A DNA stretch of 64,000 nucleotides from Syngnathus acus (GCF_901709675.1 NC_051099.1:4154001-4218000), one strand, 5' to 3'. Positions 36,797 through 50,281 are shown, counted from the first letter of the stretch. Program-made: numbers and translations. Notes: generated by a model from the sequence alone, not told the origin.

Positions 36797-39700
36797 TGTA
36801 ATAGAAATTAACACAGACTATTCGACAATGAGATTGCAAATGTATTGTGGTGTCTTGATATTGATATCAGATATCACTTAAAAGCAGTGACATTTGTGCA
36901 TTTACATCATGCAAGCTGTAACTAAAGTTCCCATGCATAGTTCATCAGCTAGAGGCTGTATTTCAAGTTTCTTCAAGCCAGGCTCCCTAGAGGGCTTAAC
37001 TTCCTGCTCTGATGGTGTCAAACTTTGAGTCTGATAATCAGCCTAAGCCACGTTGCATAAACTTCTCCTGCTTGCATGTAGAGTGAGTGGGCGGATTCCA
37101 TCGAAACACTTGCGCAGCATCCATGAGGATAAAGCTCAATGACTTTCCACAATGGAGCATCATAATGCATGGGCCAGGTCAAGGAGAGCTCCACTGCGGA
37201 GGACATTTATTGCCCTCCCATTTCCTTTTTGATCTTCATCAAAAATATTTCACATATTTCCCCGGCTCGTGCTCACATTACAAACTTGCTTGTCCGGTTT
37301 ACCGAGAAGAAACATGCTAATGATATCCACGCATCTGTCATTCTCTATGTATTTAGACACAAACAAAACATATTAACGTCACGTTAAATGTGGTTCTGGT
37401 GACCTATTATATTCCTTGGAAAATATTTGTCATGGATGCTTTCTTTCCCCAGGTGATCAACATTTTTGTTAATCCAAACATCTGGTAGATGGAAAATATT
37501 CAGATTAACTATCCAAATGATTGAAAGTCACATTTCATGCTTTCTCTCGTAAATTCAAGCTTCCCTTAAATTAGTGAAGGGCATTTCAGTCCAGTTGCTT
37601 GCGGGCCAACGTGGCTTCCTGTCTACTAGCGATTCTCTAATCACACTTTGCCTAAAAGTGAGTCACAGTTGTCACTGACAAGAAATCTTTCCAATGAAAC
37701 TATTCATGTTATATAACTTATGTACTGAATCAACATTGACAGCAGTGCTATTGTTAAAAAAAAGGAACTACTGTCCATTTGCGTATTTGCTTTTGCTCAA
37801 GGGCAGGGCCTTCACAAGTCAGTTTATATGATTTATTACATCATCCTCCGACCACATTTCATAATAGCCAGCCTTCCACCACATCACAAGGTCACGTCAT
37901 TGCTGCATATAGATGGAGGACGGACTCGAGCACGCCGGCTAGTTTTTTTTTTTTTTACTCAGTCCCTTAGTTATTACTTTCACATTGGGGAATTGGAGAC
38001 ATTTACTGAGAAGAAAAATTGATCGTTCTTAATTCTTCCAGATCATCTCATGCCACCTACAAGTATGTGCAACTGTACATGGGTCCTTCCCAGATAGCCC
38101 ACATGCTAAAAATAGCAAACAAATGACAGGAACTGCCTGGGTAATGATTCAAACAGAGAAAAAAAATAATAGACGTTCAAGTCTCTGGTTTCCACTAGGT
38201 CTAGTACAATGTTTTTCAACACGGCAAAATTAAATATGGTAGAATTGTACGAGTAATTTGAAAATAATCACCGACAGAAGTATTTTTATGAAACCCCCAA
38301 TTACGTTTTAATTTCATATGTCAAAAGATATTCAAGTCTGCCCCCATCAAATTGAGATGGGCTTCTTTTCAGACTTCCAACTATTTCCTTTACTGGTGTG
38401 GTTAACCATAAGGAGGAGAAGTGGCTTTATTTAGCTTCAAACAATATTTACATTGACCACACTGTAATACTTGGGGCATATATCTTTTTTTCCTCTCCTA
38501 TGACATTTTCAAAAGTAGCAGGAGAAAATTGAAAGCTCTCATTTGTTGGGTTGCACAAAATAGGCCTGCAAGAAGAAATTATCTACACTCTGCTATTTAT
38601 GGAGACAAGGGCAATGTCATAAAAATTCACATTATCCATAACAACAAAAGCTGTTTAAGAACATTAAACTTTAAATTGAAGGAGACACAAGGTAATGATT
38701 ACAAGAAATAAAGCGAGTAAACAAACGAGTAACACCTCTGTGGTCATGCCAAATGGGTTGCTGAGTGAATGAAAATGGGCCTTTAAAAATGTGAGCATTC
38801 ACTGACGAAGCATATTAAACACAACACCGCCTTATTTTGGAAGCCTCGCTAATGAGGAACAAACGGTTGGACGACCATGTAAATATAAAGTAAGAACAGG
38901 CACTTTTTAAAGAGTGAGAGGACTACAGTAGTAGTTTGCATCTACAGCAGAGAGGGGAAACTAGCAGGCCACACGCAACCACATTCTGAGAATGGCCCCT
39001 TAATTAATAATTATATAATAATAATCATTTAAAATATATTATTTAATATAATTGACAAAGAAAAAGAAATCCACTATAATGCAAATTTCCGGTTGCCAAA
39101 TTGTGAATATGTACATAGCAACTGTAGTTTTAAGTAGTAATATCACCATTCACCACTAGATGGCAGACAAAGCTTAATTGCACTTTCACCAGCTCTTATA
39201 CTATGATATGAGTAGGCCTTCTAATGTTTTTGTGGATTTGGAATGATATGCAGGACAAACATAGTACCTCAATAATATTAAAATTCTGAATGAGTTGATT
39301 TTTCTTAAAATGTGCACAAAATTAGTTCTTGCATATATTTAATGCTGGATTTCTGTGAAGCAGTTTTCTCCCATCCCCAACTGGCAATCTTTATCCATGA
39401 GAACCCTTTGCACATATCTTGTCCATATCTAAATGGTGACAGTCAAAACAATGAAACGCTCTTGAATTTGATAACAGAAAGTACAACCTCTTGCTTTTTA
39501 TGTCACAGAATAATAGCTTTCAATTAAAGGCCAGATTTTAATTTAATTCATGAGTAAACATTAAATCACCATTATTTGAGTACTTTTATACTTTTTTTAA
39601 GGGAGGGGGGGGGGGGGGATGTCATCAGATTCTTCTCATCCAAAATATGTCTTACCTCATTGAATGATGGGGGGAGTAAATTAGAGCAGTGACAATAAAG

Positions 39701-39996
39701 TCAGACGCGTCCCAAAACGACTATATAAAGATTCCGTTATATTCGGTTAGGCAGTGACACACATAGACATTTCCTCTGCGTCTTCTTATTCCATTGAAAT
39801 ATTATATTTCCATGAATCGAACATCGGCGTCTTCAGTTACGAACCATCTGTCCACCGATTTTAAATGACCGTCGCAGGGCTTTACCGTTCTCAATTACCT
39901 CATAAAACGCAAAGTTAAGACACAAGAAATGCGATATGCACGAGCGCACTTCCAGGTCTGAGAGAGATAAGCGTGAATATGTTTTGCGCTTCTCAC

Positions 39997-40509
39997 CTGT
40001 TCGGTGGTGCTGCTGTTGTCAAGGCAGGATGCAGCCAGCCAGTACTACCGACTCGACTCATCCGAGTCATAGCTGGCCGACGGATAGGTGGAGCGCTTGG
40101 CGCAGTACTCGAAGGGGCTCATGGGAAATGTAGTCTATCGTAGGTCGCCATTGCGCTATGCCCATCGTGCTTGGTTTAAAGTTTCACGATTAATTGATAA
40201 AACATACTAATCTTAATCACAAACCTGTTATGTAAAATATATAATATATATTTTAGATAAGCTAAAATAACTAACTAAAAAACTGCTGATATGAAACCCA
40301 TTTACGGTACAAAGAATTACTCCAGTTTTGACGTGAACAAATATTCCATAAATTAATTGAATATTTAAAAATACAGTGACGTGAACCACATTTACTAGTT
40401 TCTACATTAAAAAAAAAAAAAAAAAAAAAAAAGTCTATATTACCAATGGAACGAATCTGCCGCTGCTCCTCTAAGACAACATTTACCTAAAGCGCTGTCA
40501 TTGACAAAC
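39997..40509. promoter_or_regulatory. Shared specc1/timm22 promoter region
   Basis: Head-to-head arrangement. On the minus strand a probable specc1 5'UTR exon ends at 39997 (ACCGAACAG then GTGAGA), with its start near 40080-40140. A ZNF143/Staf-type motif, ACTACATTTCCCAT on the minus strand (40134-40121), sits at its head. About 380 bp to the right is the timm22 start, in AACATGGCGGCC, which resembles a YY1 site over the ATG. A 24-base poly(A) run (about 40408-40431) lies between. No TATA box. Confidence 0.55.
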
Positions 40510-41632
40510 ATGGCGGCCTCCACGAGTGCTGCAGAGGTTTTCGGCTCTGATTCTAAAAGTTCTCCTCCAGCTGATCCAAACATAGCAAACTCGCCGATGC
40601 AGTACAGTATGGTCCTGGATCATCTAATTGGAGACAAGAGGACCGTGAAGGACTTGCACCCTGGCGTTATGGGGGGACTGCCGGTGCCTCCAAAAAGCGT
40701 GGAGCAGAAGAGGATAGAGAGTGCAATGGAGAGTTGTGCTTTCAAGTCCATTTTGGCCTGCGTTGGAGGTAAATACAAATAATTAAATGTGATCAATGTT
40801 TGCATAATGCCTCAAATGAAGCATTTTTGGACACGTCACAAATATGTAGATTTCCAACGTCATCATTGTAAAGAACATCCATCCAGTCATTGTTGACATA
40901 TTGTTTTTGTTCTACACAGGGTTTGTCCTCGGGGGAGCGTTTGGTGTTTTCACTGCAGGTATAGACACCAATGTTGGTTTCGATCCCAAGGACCCGCTGA
41001 GGACCCCAACAGCGCGAGAAGTCCTCAAAGACATGGGACAGAGGGGCATGTCCTACGCTAAGAACTTTGCCATTGTGGGCGCCATGTTCTCCTGCACAGA
41101 GTGCATAATAGAATCGGTATGGTAACACTACGAGTCTACTACAAAAATGGCAAAACATGCAAGGAGTAAATAATTTGTGCTATAAAATCTCTTGTCAGTA
41201 TAAGTTTTGTAAGGCATCAATGTTGAGCCAACAGTCCCACCTAGTGGTCACATATCAGTATGACATCCAATGTAGAGGTTGAAGTCAGGTTCCTTTAACA
41301 TTCAGATACTATAAAATAACTGAATAAATAAATCGTACATGCTTTTTCAAATTTCTTTTTTAACAGATTGAGACATAACTTTTGTCTTTTTTTATTTACA
41401 GCACAGAGGTAAATCAGACTGGAAGAATGCAGTGTACAGTGGTTGTATTACTGGAGGAGCAATTGGCTTTCGTGGTATGTAAAGTTATATTTACATAGAT
41501 ATGGGTTTTTGTTTTTTTCTTATGTCTGGATTTTTTTCCCCCTCCACGTTTTTAGCTGGTCTAAAAGCCGGAGCCCTAGGTTGTGGAGGCTTTGCCGCTT
41601 TTTCTGCAGCCATTGAGTATTATCTTCGGTGA
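40510..41632 (+). CDS. timm22: TIM22, mitochondrial carrier translocase channel subunit
   Basis: The pore subunit of the inner-membrane TIM22 complex, which inserts metabolite carriers. Four exons: 40510-40768, 40920-41116, 41402-41474 and 41556-41632; all phases agree, total 606 nt, 201 residues. The N-terminal part faces the intermembrane space. Membrane segments include FKSILACVGGFVLGGAFGVF, then YAKNFAIVGAMFSCTECIIE and the Gly/Ala-rich YSGCITGGAIGF...AGALGCGGFAAFSAAIEYYLR end typical of Tim17/22/23 proteins. Cys residues at the family positions (SCTEC, SGC) are kept. The start is chosen at ATGGCGGCC because upstream codons lack an ATG. The gene is convergent with the C11orf54 orthologue. 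In human TIMM22 neighbours ABR at 17p13.3. Confidence 0.96.
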
Positions 41633-42350
41633 TCGTCAAGGACTAAAGTGACTCTGTGACCGAATTGTCCCTCCGGATGAGCCTGTGCAGACAGACTAGA
41701 AGAGGTTTCTACCTATTGGTCTGCAAATGGAAGAGCGATGCAGAAGCCAACTAGAATTGTGATTAGTTGAATTTCTGTGGTAGTTCTAAGTGGACAGAAA
41801 ATGTTTTTTTTTTTTATTGTTGCCTTATCAGAATGTGTCATTTTCTGTCAGGATGTTAAGAATGATGAGTTTGGTTCTTTTCATTAAGTGATGTTTATGA
41901 GTATTTATTTGACAACTATTCTTGCTGGTTTAATGCCCTTTTCACTTGTAGTTTTAATGTAGTTATCATAAACTATAAAAACTGAAAGATGGTCATTTAC
42001 CACTAACCCACTTACTGTATTGTCATCCATTCCATTTGAAACTAATGTATATAATCAATTAAAGTTGCAAAAGGTTGGTTATTCTACTGGAGGAAAATCC
42101 TTTGTCATAAAATCTAACAATATTATGCACAACAGTGTATTGACTTTATAGGATGGTTAAAAAAAAAAAAAGAATTGGGTAAGTACAAAGTACCAAATGA
42201 AATTTTAAACGAGTTTATTAATTCTGTGGAATATTCCAACTCACATGCAGTTATTTTATACAGTATCACCACAATTACATTATATTGATTGGGTAGAGTT
42301 TCACAAAAATGACTTTGATCATTAAAACCAGTGCACCATGCAGTCCTTTA
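41633..42350. other. Convergent 3'UTRs of timm22 and the C11orf54 orthologue
   Basis: ATTAAA near 42057 could end timm22. A minus-strand AATAAA (42219-42214) could end the other gene. An A run lies at 42160-42172. No exon seen. Confidence 0.5.
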
Positions 42351-44170
42351 TTAATCTCTTCCAACTGCATGTGTTTCCTTGGGTCTGTCGATGCGGTAAA
42401 TAAACTCAGCAGGCACAAAGTAGCCCAAGTATTCCACGCTGTCGGGTGTGGTGTCTATATAGTAGTGGCCACCTTCTCCATGATGACTGAAGCAGTGGGT
42501 GTGCTCCACACGCAGGTCAAGTCCCTTGATACAAATAAGTTTGCTCAAATGACCTTCAATGCTATTATTGATTACTTTTGCACAGTAGCACGTGAGATAT
42601 TTACTTACAGGATCTTTGGATACAAGCACCGACTGGCAGATGAGTGGGGCGTTCACTTCGAAGTGTTTGAGCCAGCTGTTGACCTCCTCGTCGGTATTGA
42701 GTGGACACACTGAGTACTCTCTCGGCTGTGCATAAACGGTAAGCATCAGTCTTTTTTTTTTTTTTTTATAGACAAAACAAGGAATTGTTTACTGTATCAA
42801 AAAATAAATGGTTCCATAATATGTCCATTTTTACCATGATGTGAATTTTAGCTTTCCCCTTCTGGATGATGAAGGTGCCCCCCAAGGCCAGGACTTTATC
42901 AGGGTACTGAACCTCCAGAGTCTTTCTCAAGGCAGTCACAATACTGAGATCTCCCGTTCTCCTCTTGGCCCGCACCTCTAAGACCTGCGGAGAGGAGGAG
43001 ACAACTGTGTTACCTTATGCTGTCTTTGCATTACGATAATTATAATCACGATCATCACCTTTCCCGGCTTCCCCTCACAAGCATAAAGATTCCCCAGCAG
43101 TCCAAAGTTGCAGTCCGAGAATTTGTCGCTGTATCTTTCTTGCAGACACTGGCCATCCACTGGATTGATGGAAGCGAAGTAGCTGCTGTTCACCGCGGGT
43201 CTTCCATCGGCTTCAGTCAGAACCAGTGGCATCAACTGGGATAGCAAAATATACATCAAAGATCAGTCTGCTGTTTTTAAAGGTAAAAAAAAAAAAGTAT
43301 TTACCTTTCTGTCAGTACAACCCGAATCATTACAAATTTTCCAGGGAATAGGACAACAGTAATTAGCTTCAGCTCATTCTGGATTTCCAAAAGATCAGTC
43401 ATGCTCACTATAATATTTATATTTTTTACTAGCCTGAGAAACAGTAATGATTAAGCCCTGTAAACTCTGCCTAGCAACCTTTAGGCTGTGCAATTCATTG
43501 ATAGTTTTTTTTTTTTATGCCACCCTGGCCACCATAGGGGGTGGCATCAATGATTAACTTTTTTTTTATGCTGTTAAAAAGTGATGATTACCTCTGCATT
43601 CATCCCCACAATTCTGGAAGGGGTGGCTCCTGCACCGAGGATGAACGCTCCTGGGAGCTCCAGCTCCCTTGATATAGCATTCATGTCATATTCCTAATTA
43701 GAAAATATGACAGGATAATTGGACACACTAACAACAAACAGCCAGAGGTCTCTCTGGATGAATAGTAAACAGTACCTTGTGCTTTTGAACCAGAGGAACC
43801 AGGTAAGGAACTCCTCCCACATCTGTGACCCGAGGACTTCCACATAAACCTAAAAATGTACAAAAACATCACATTGTATACAAAACTGGAGACATTTAAA
43901 TCTGATGTGTGGTTTGTCGTTGTGCAAAAATAATCTTACCTTTAACAGGAAAGTTGAACGGCTCCTTACTGAGATCGGGACATTCCACAATACTCACCTT
44001 AACTTCTGCAAAGTTCTCTTCCAGCCCCTTTTGTAATACTGCAAACAATAACGTTTTTTTAGATTCTCTCGTTTGACCACGTCTATTATGTTCAAATTCT
44101 TACCGTCACAAAGATCCTGTAGGTCTGGGACATGCAACTGAGCCTTCTCAGTTTTGCTCACATCTGCCAT
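42351..44170 (-). CDS. c11orf54: C11orf54 (PTD012) orthologue, zinc-binding ester hydrolase
   Basis: Human PTD012 is a monomeric zinc-containing nuclear/cytosolic protein with ester hydrolase activity in vitro; its physiological substrate is unsettled. Eight coding exons: 44170-44104, 44038-43940, 43849-43776, 43693-43592, 43235-43059, 42984-42835, 42725-42609 and 42524-42351; every phase matches, 960 nt, 319 residues (human 315). Seen: PDLSKEPFNFPVKGLCGSPR near the N-terminus, ELPGAFILGAGATPS, NSSYFASINPVDGQC, LGGTFIIQKGKAKIHIM, and the zinc site EHTHCFSHHGEGGHYY (His about 270, 272 and 282), ending RIDRPKETHAVGRD. The start is the ATG of MADVSK, aligned with the family N-terminus. Divergent from taf1d, as in human 11q21. 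Confidence 0.95.
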
Positions 44171-44713
44171 GACTATATTTATGTGCAAGTTATGTCACGA
44201 GAAGGGGAAACTGGAAGAGTTGTGCGAAAGCCTGCAGGAAGAGTGTCAGAGTAAAGTCTAGTCAAAGAGTATATAAAGTAATGAGAGATCCCACGTATTT
44301 TTTTTACGTGTAATGTAATGTCCGTATTTCGTCCATGGCTAGTATTGCTACCATCGTTTTGTGCAATCCAAAATCTTTTTTTTTTTTTTTGTCGTATAAA
44401 CCGTATGGGACTTCAAGTCTGTTAGGTGGCTTTTGTAGTTAAAAATCCACATAGCGTGAGCGCCTGAGTGATTCATCTTGACTTGTTTCATCTTTGATAA
44501 TCGTTCCGGAAACCACGTGATGACGCTCAAACAACTTCCTGTTTTGTCCGGAAGCACATGTGAAACTATGAAAAGTGTGCTTGTTGTTTACCGGTTGTCC
44601 GTCGTTTTATAAAATAAACGAGATGATTAAATTATAAGAATGCCCGGTTTTATGATCATCCTGGAGTTCGTGCTCATTTCTTGCTTAAATTAGTTTCAGG
44701 ACCCAAGCCTAAA
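44171..44713. promoter_or_regulatory. Shared C11orf54/taf1d promoter
   Basis: A 540-bp head-to-head gap. It contains an E-box CACGTG (44514-44519) in CCACGTGATGACG, where it adjoins a CRE half site, plus ETS-type sites ACTTCCTG (44534-44541) and CCGGAAGC. No TATA box. A TTAGTTTCAG/GACC junction just before the taf1d ATG could be a 5'UTR splice acceptor. E-box plus ETS sites suit a housekeeping or ribosome-biogenesis promoter. Confidence 0.5.
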
Positions 44714-47179
44714 ATGTCAGAAACACACAATAATGTTGGTTTGGCTCAGGCTGAGGATTTTGCTGAAGTGATTTCAGGAAGCCACATCGTCCTGGAAAGG
44801 TCCCCTCCGGATTATGTGAGGAAAATATCACAGTACATCGAGTGTTCGGCGGGACCGAGTAACCAAAATCCAGAAGTCGAAAGGTATTGTGTTCAATCAA
44901 CTATATTGATTTCATTTAAAATTTAAAATGACATGCAGTCAGAACAAAACGTATTTACAGTAGTGAAGTGCTTTTTGAAAACTATCATGCATCTCACTTC
45001 ACTAAAGAACTCTGCATTGCATTTGTGACCCTGACCTCACCATGAATACACAACACTGGATATGTTAATATGTGATTGCTTCTTTGCAGTGATTCAGGAG
45101 ACAGCCTATTTATTACACAGTTGCCTGTGCCTCAGCCTGTGAGAAAAGTCAGACGCCGGAAATCATCACGACACCCTTTCAAGGATCGTCGTGGGGACTC
45201 TTCTTCCACTCACAGTGACGATGATGACCGTGAGACGAGCAGAAAAACCAAAAAGAAAAGAAAGATACATCTACCAAAATACAACTTCCCTTTTCTCACG
45301 GAAAGGAAAGGGAAGCCCAGATGCACTCGTTTAACCACCAAACAGAATCACAAATTTCATGTAAGGCAACATTCAGGGTCCTGGTATGTTAATATTTTGC
45401 AACTTTTATGCTCATTTAATGATTTGAAATTCTTATTTTTCAGAATTATGCGATGGGGGGCTTCTTTAAATGTGTTGAGTTGTGGCAAGGAGCAGAGGAT
45501 TTGTATGAAGGTCTACCAACAGTCGACCAAGATAATGAGGACATATCACCACTGACAGAGTGAGTTTCTTAACATGACTTCATTTAGTCATCATTGAAGT
45601 TATTCATACATTTTTGTTAGGTATAATTCCCAAAATATGTGTGCTCTTGCAGAGATGAAGACAAATCTGGTGACGAGGACCTCAAAGTGGTGGTAGGAAA
45701 ACTGTCACTATCATATTGATCAAATGAAATCTTCTTCTGAATCTAAATCGTGTTTAAATCATGATGAGGAGTTACAACAAAAAGACCTGAAATGTTCTTT
45801 TTTTATGAATGTGTGTTATGTTACAGGCGAAAAATCTTTTCCTGGCAAAATCCAAAGCACAGAGGTGCCAACCCTGGTACACGCCAGCACAGGAGGAAGG
45901 AGTTGTTACTCGCGAAAGGGAGAAAATAGTTCAAATATCAAACAAGGTCCCCACGTCAAGTATGCTTTCGGCGAAAGACAAAACCGATGAAACACATTCC
46001 GCTTCAACTTGTAATGATCCTGCTGTGCCGGGAAATAACAAAGCGCTAAGAAAAATACCAAGAAGCAGGAGGACTCGTTTCCAAGAACTTGCTGATGTGG
46101 AAACGAGAAGCAAACGTGTGCCATTCAAAGAGCACATAGCATCTGAAGAAGAAAGTGACTGGCAGTCCAGAGAGGGTGAGGATGCTGACATAACCGTAAC
46201 CATGGAAACCACACTTATCAATGCACAGGCACCGCTTGATCTTCATGAAAACAGAATGGACAACTTTTCATATGTTACGAGCACTCCGAGAAAAAAAGAT
46301 AAAAGATCAAAAGGTCACGGCGTCGCCTCAGGACAAAGGGAAAAAAATACCAGACAGGAAATTGAACTGGAGCGTGACCTCGGTGTAAAAGACAACGCCG
46401 TGTGTTCCCTCAGCCGAGATGAACCTGAGGTTGAAGAGTTCTCCGACGTAGTCAGCGAACCTTTAAGAGATGAGAGTCGGAGGAAAAAGAAGAAGAAAAA
46501 GAGATCACATCAGGAACCGGGGAGTTTAGGCATGAATGAGAAATCATCCAATCGTACTGCACCTTTAAATGGAAGTACAGAAAAGAATGTTGCTGACACA
46601 ACTGAAGACAAAGATGTGCAACTGGTTCGTAAAAAAAAGAAGAAGAAGAGAAAATTAAGCACAACATTCCCAGAAGTCAATGAGTCTATGTCTGAAGTGG
46701 AGAATCAAAACAATAGGACCTCTTCCTTCCTTCTTGCTGATGTGGAGGAAAGCAGTGCTTTTGAGGCAAGATTGCACAAAAAGCACAAGAAAAAGAAGCT
46801 GATCGGCCACAAGGGGGCGGAAGACGCGTCAGGCGATTCATCCCATTATAATTTGCCTGTTAAGGTGGTCCCAAAAGGTCAAAAGAGACAACATGACAGT
46901 CAAGTGGCGACCAATGAGGACAGACCGGAAAGGGCAGTTGATTCTGCGTTTTTGAAACCTCATGAGGCCAAGGTGAAAAAAAAGAAGAAGAAAAAGAAGC
47001 ATCATGATCATTGGGAGACAGAGGAGACTCTACCTTTTGAGAATGAAGAATCCCGGGATCTCAATTCATCGCTTCATCAATCTCACTATGCTGAAAATTC
47101 TACGGAAAAGTCTTCTTTAGACACTGTCAAGAAAAAGAAACACAAAAAACATACCCACGCACATCAGATGTACAACTAA
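44714..47179 (+). CDS. taf1d: taf1d-like Pol I factor subunit with a long lysine-rich tail
   Basis: TAF1D belongs to the SL1/TIF-IB selectivity factor for rRNA gene transcription in the nucleolus. Five exons: 44714-44883, 45090-45360, 45444-45559, 45653-45692 and 45827-47179; phases agree, 1950 nt, 649 residues. Exons 2-4 match the TAF1D layout: DSLFITQ, a basic KTKKKRKIHLP stretch, FPFL, NYAMGGFFKCVELWQGAEDL and an acidic ISPLTEDEDKSGDEDLK. The neighbouring C11orf54 orthologue gives matching synteny (human 11q21). Human TAF1D is only about 278 residues; here exon 5 alone adds 450, with several KKKKKR-type blocks (near residues 420, 470, 520, 590 and 635) separated by acidic, Ser-rich spacers. 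This resembles the tails of nucleolar Pol I subunits in style. The TAF1D call is moderate because the family diverges fast. AATAAA at 47466-47471. Confidence 0.72.
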
Positions 47180-47887
47180 TAAGAGGTTTATCTATCTATT
47201 TATTTATTTTCAATGTTGATTATTTTGACAGGCATACATTTTATGCCGTTTAACAATAAGCTGGTCTTATCGGAACCTTCATGGTGAACAAATTACATTT
47301 TTTACATCCCCAAAACTTATCATTTCAACAGGGGTGTGTAGACTTTTTATATCCACAGTTGGCCACACCACAGGGGAAAACAAGGCTTTTTTTTTATGTG
47401 CACAATTCTTAATAGTCCAAACTATTGCCTTATATTGATTTTTGAATCATGTACTCTATTAAATGAATAAATTATATTCAGAAATCATTCTCCTTTATGT
47501 AATGTATATAATACCGTATTTTTGTCATCGTAAAGTCACTTTAATTTGAAATTCATCACGGGAAGTAGCATTCTATCGTTAACTTTGGGCTTTACAAAGA
47601 CTTTATTTTGAAACGACTTCCCCGGAAACATCCGTGGTATTGTCTCCTTTACTATAGTTCACCTTTCATCGGGGAAAGCAACGTGTTACCAGCAGGTAGA
47701 TAATATGTCGTTCATAGCGGCTGATTCCGTTCAACGGGCGGCCACTATACGCAAGCGCAGAACCACAGCCAGCATTTGAAAAAAAAAAAAAAAAAACGAA
47801 GCAAAGTGCCAAGTTCCGGTTGGAAACTTTTTATTTTTGTCCCGAGCTCTCGGAGGACACCCACTTCTTCTCCCAACTTGTCCAGCA

Positions 47888-50249
47888 ATGTCTTCCTCCT
47901 TCAACGGCAGCGCGCGTTTCAACGAGGCCCGGAGAGTAGCTATCTTCGGTGGGACTCACGGGAACGAGATGTCCGGCGTGACGCTCGTTAACCTGTGGAT
48001 GAAGAACAGCGCCGAGATCCAGAGGAAGACCGTCCACACTAAACCTTTTATTACCAACCCGAGAGCTGTGGAGAAATGTGCTCGATACGTGGACACGGAT
48101 CTGAACCGAGCTTTTACTCCGGAAAACCTCAGGTAAAAAAAAAAAAAAAAAAAGGGCGACTGGCGCTCATTTATGTATTTATGCAAATGATGTTTACACT
48201 ACCAAATGGAATGACATCATAAATAACATGGACTTTGATGAGAACCTCCATTAAGGAGATCTCATAGCTCAGCATTATCGTGCTACGTAATGTTTGCCAG
48301 CATCAATAAAATCCAAGAGTGATCGGAGAGAGCGAGACAGAGAGGCCCGCCCCCCTTGGTCCTCAGTTGACTGGCAAACCAGCAGCAAAACGTGAGCGAA
48401 ACGTGACCAAGCTTCAAATCATTCAAGACGCCCGCCCCTCCATTAATCCCCCTTAGCCCGATGTCCATTTATGGATGAGGTCTTATGCAAAAGCCTGGCT
48501 GGCACTCGAGCAGAGCATGCAACCGCAGCCTAATGTGGTTGGGTAACAACATCACAACATCTCCCTCGAGGTCTCCCCCAAAGCATTATCACGTAATGAC
48601 TTCCCCAAGTAGTCTTAGTCGTGCTATTGTTCCATTCCCAAGAAAAGTGCCTTCTCATCCTCTGTTCCAAAGGATGCATCAAGAGTGGAGAAGCATGCTG
48701 GACTAATGGTTAACTTGTGCCTTGCAGTTCTAAAGTTCGATAAGTTGGAATAGCTTGGAATTCATATGTCCTTGTATTTCCTAAAATATCAATGAGTTTG
48801 AATTATTTTGTGTGTAATATTTAAAAGATGGATGGATGCACGTACATGACATTTTGGAAATTGTAGGTTCAGGATGTTATCTTTTTTTTTTTTTTTAATT
48901 TTGTTTGCATTTCTTTAATTCTCTTTAAATATAATAATCTTGTGCACCGGGATGTGCTCCAGCTCACTCACTTTAATCTTTAAATATCTTCTCCAGCTTC
49001 AAAACACTTTGGTGTTTCTCTTGAACGTAACTTAACATTTTGCTAAAAACAGCCCAAGATTCAATGAGCTGAAACAAAAATAGAACCTCAATATTAGTTT
49101 CCGTTTGCGTCTATGGGCTTTCACGGCTCATCAACAGCTACTGTGCGTGTGTGCCCATGCACGGGTGCTCAGGACAATAGCAGATGGTCACTGAAAATAG
49201 GGACACAAAGTGCAGATGTAGAGACAATATGTGCGCGAGAGGTACAGTAAGTTAGAGAACCTCCTAGACGTGGTGTCATTTTGAAACGCTTTAGAGACAA
49301 AATAAACAGTAGCGTAACAGTAATTTTCTAAGTCAACTAGCACCAAATGTAAATACTATCTTGATATTTATATTTCAGTGCTTCAGGTGGCAAGGAGTTG
49401 CCCTACGAGGTGCAGAGAGCTCAGGAGATCAACAGACTATTTGGACCGAAAGGAAGTCCAGAGGCCTATGATGTCATCTTTGACCTCCACAACACCACAT
49501 CCAACATGGGCTGCACGCTTATTCTGGAGAACTCCAAAGACCACTTCAATCTGCAGATGATGAACTACATCAAGGTATGCGCTTACTTATTATCCGTTGG
49601 TGGATATATTTATTTTTAAAAAGTGGAGCCTGGGGTTGCTCAGTTCATCATTCTTCAATGTGCTCAAGAGGTAATGTGTTACTAGCTCAAAGTATGGAGA
49701 GAAAAAAAACAAAACCTAAGCGGTTTCACTTCTCCTATATGTGTTGAACAAACACACCAGGGTCATTTAGTCATTACTTGACTCCACATGACATTAGTTA
49801 AACACCAACTGAAAATGTTTCATGACTACTAAACTAAACACAGCCATTTTTCTTCTCCACATGTGTATAATAACAGATTTGACAAATTGAATTTAAAAAT
49901 ACGAACAGCTTGTAACACTTGTATGGCTCGGACCTCCATAGAATAGGACCGGGCATGTTATGGAGCCTCATATTCCTCCTCGCCGAAAATGCACTAAGTG
50001 CGAAAGGCCATTCATTTACAACGGCGTGTCCGCCAGAGGGCGACATTTCCCCGTTTTGTAACAGTAATATTAATTCCTCCTAAATCAGTTTCTTTTTTCT
50101 TAATTATAAAAACTTGTTTTTTGCTGTGTTGCAGAAAGCCATGGCTCCCGCCAGTTGTCTGGTTCTATTGAATGAACACCCGCTTCTGAAATATTCCACT
50201 TCCCGCTCCATAGCTAAACATCCCGTCGGTGAGTCTCTGAAATACAAGC

Positions 50250-50281
<32 letters not shown>

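Larger units (their letters stand above)
33383..39996 (-). other. specc1 first intron (5'UTR intron)
   Basis: 6.6 kb between the presumed 5'UTR exon near 40 kb and the ATG exon. It contains a degraded SINE-like fragment (36287-36430), a pogo/Tigger-like MITE (36485-36796), a poly(G) run at 34447-34469 and A/T runs. The open frames at 35452-35835 and 36025-36423 show no family resemblance and are judged non-coding. Confidence 0.55.
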
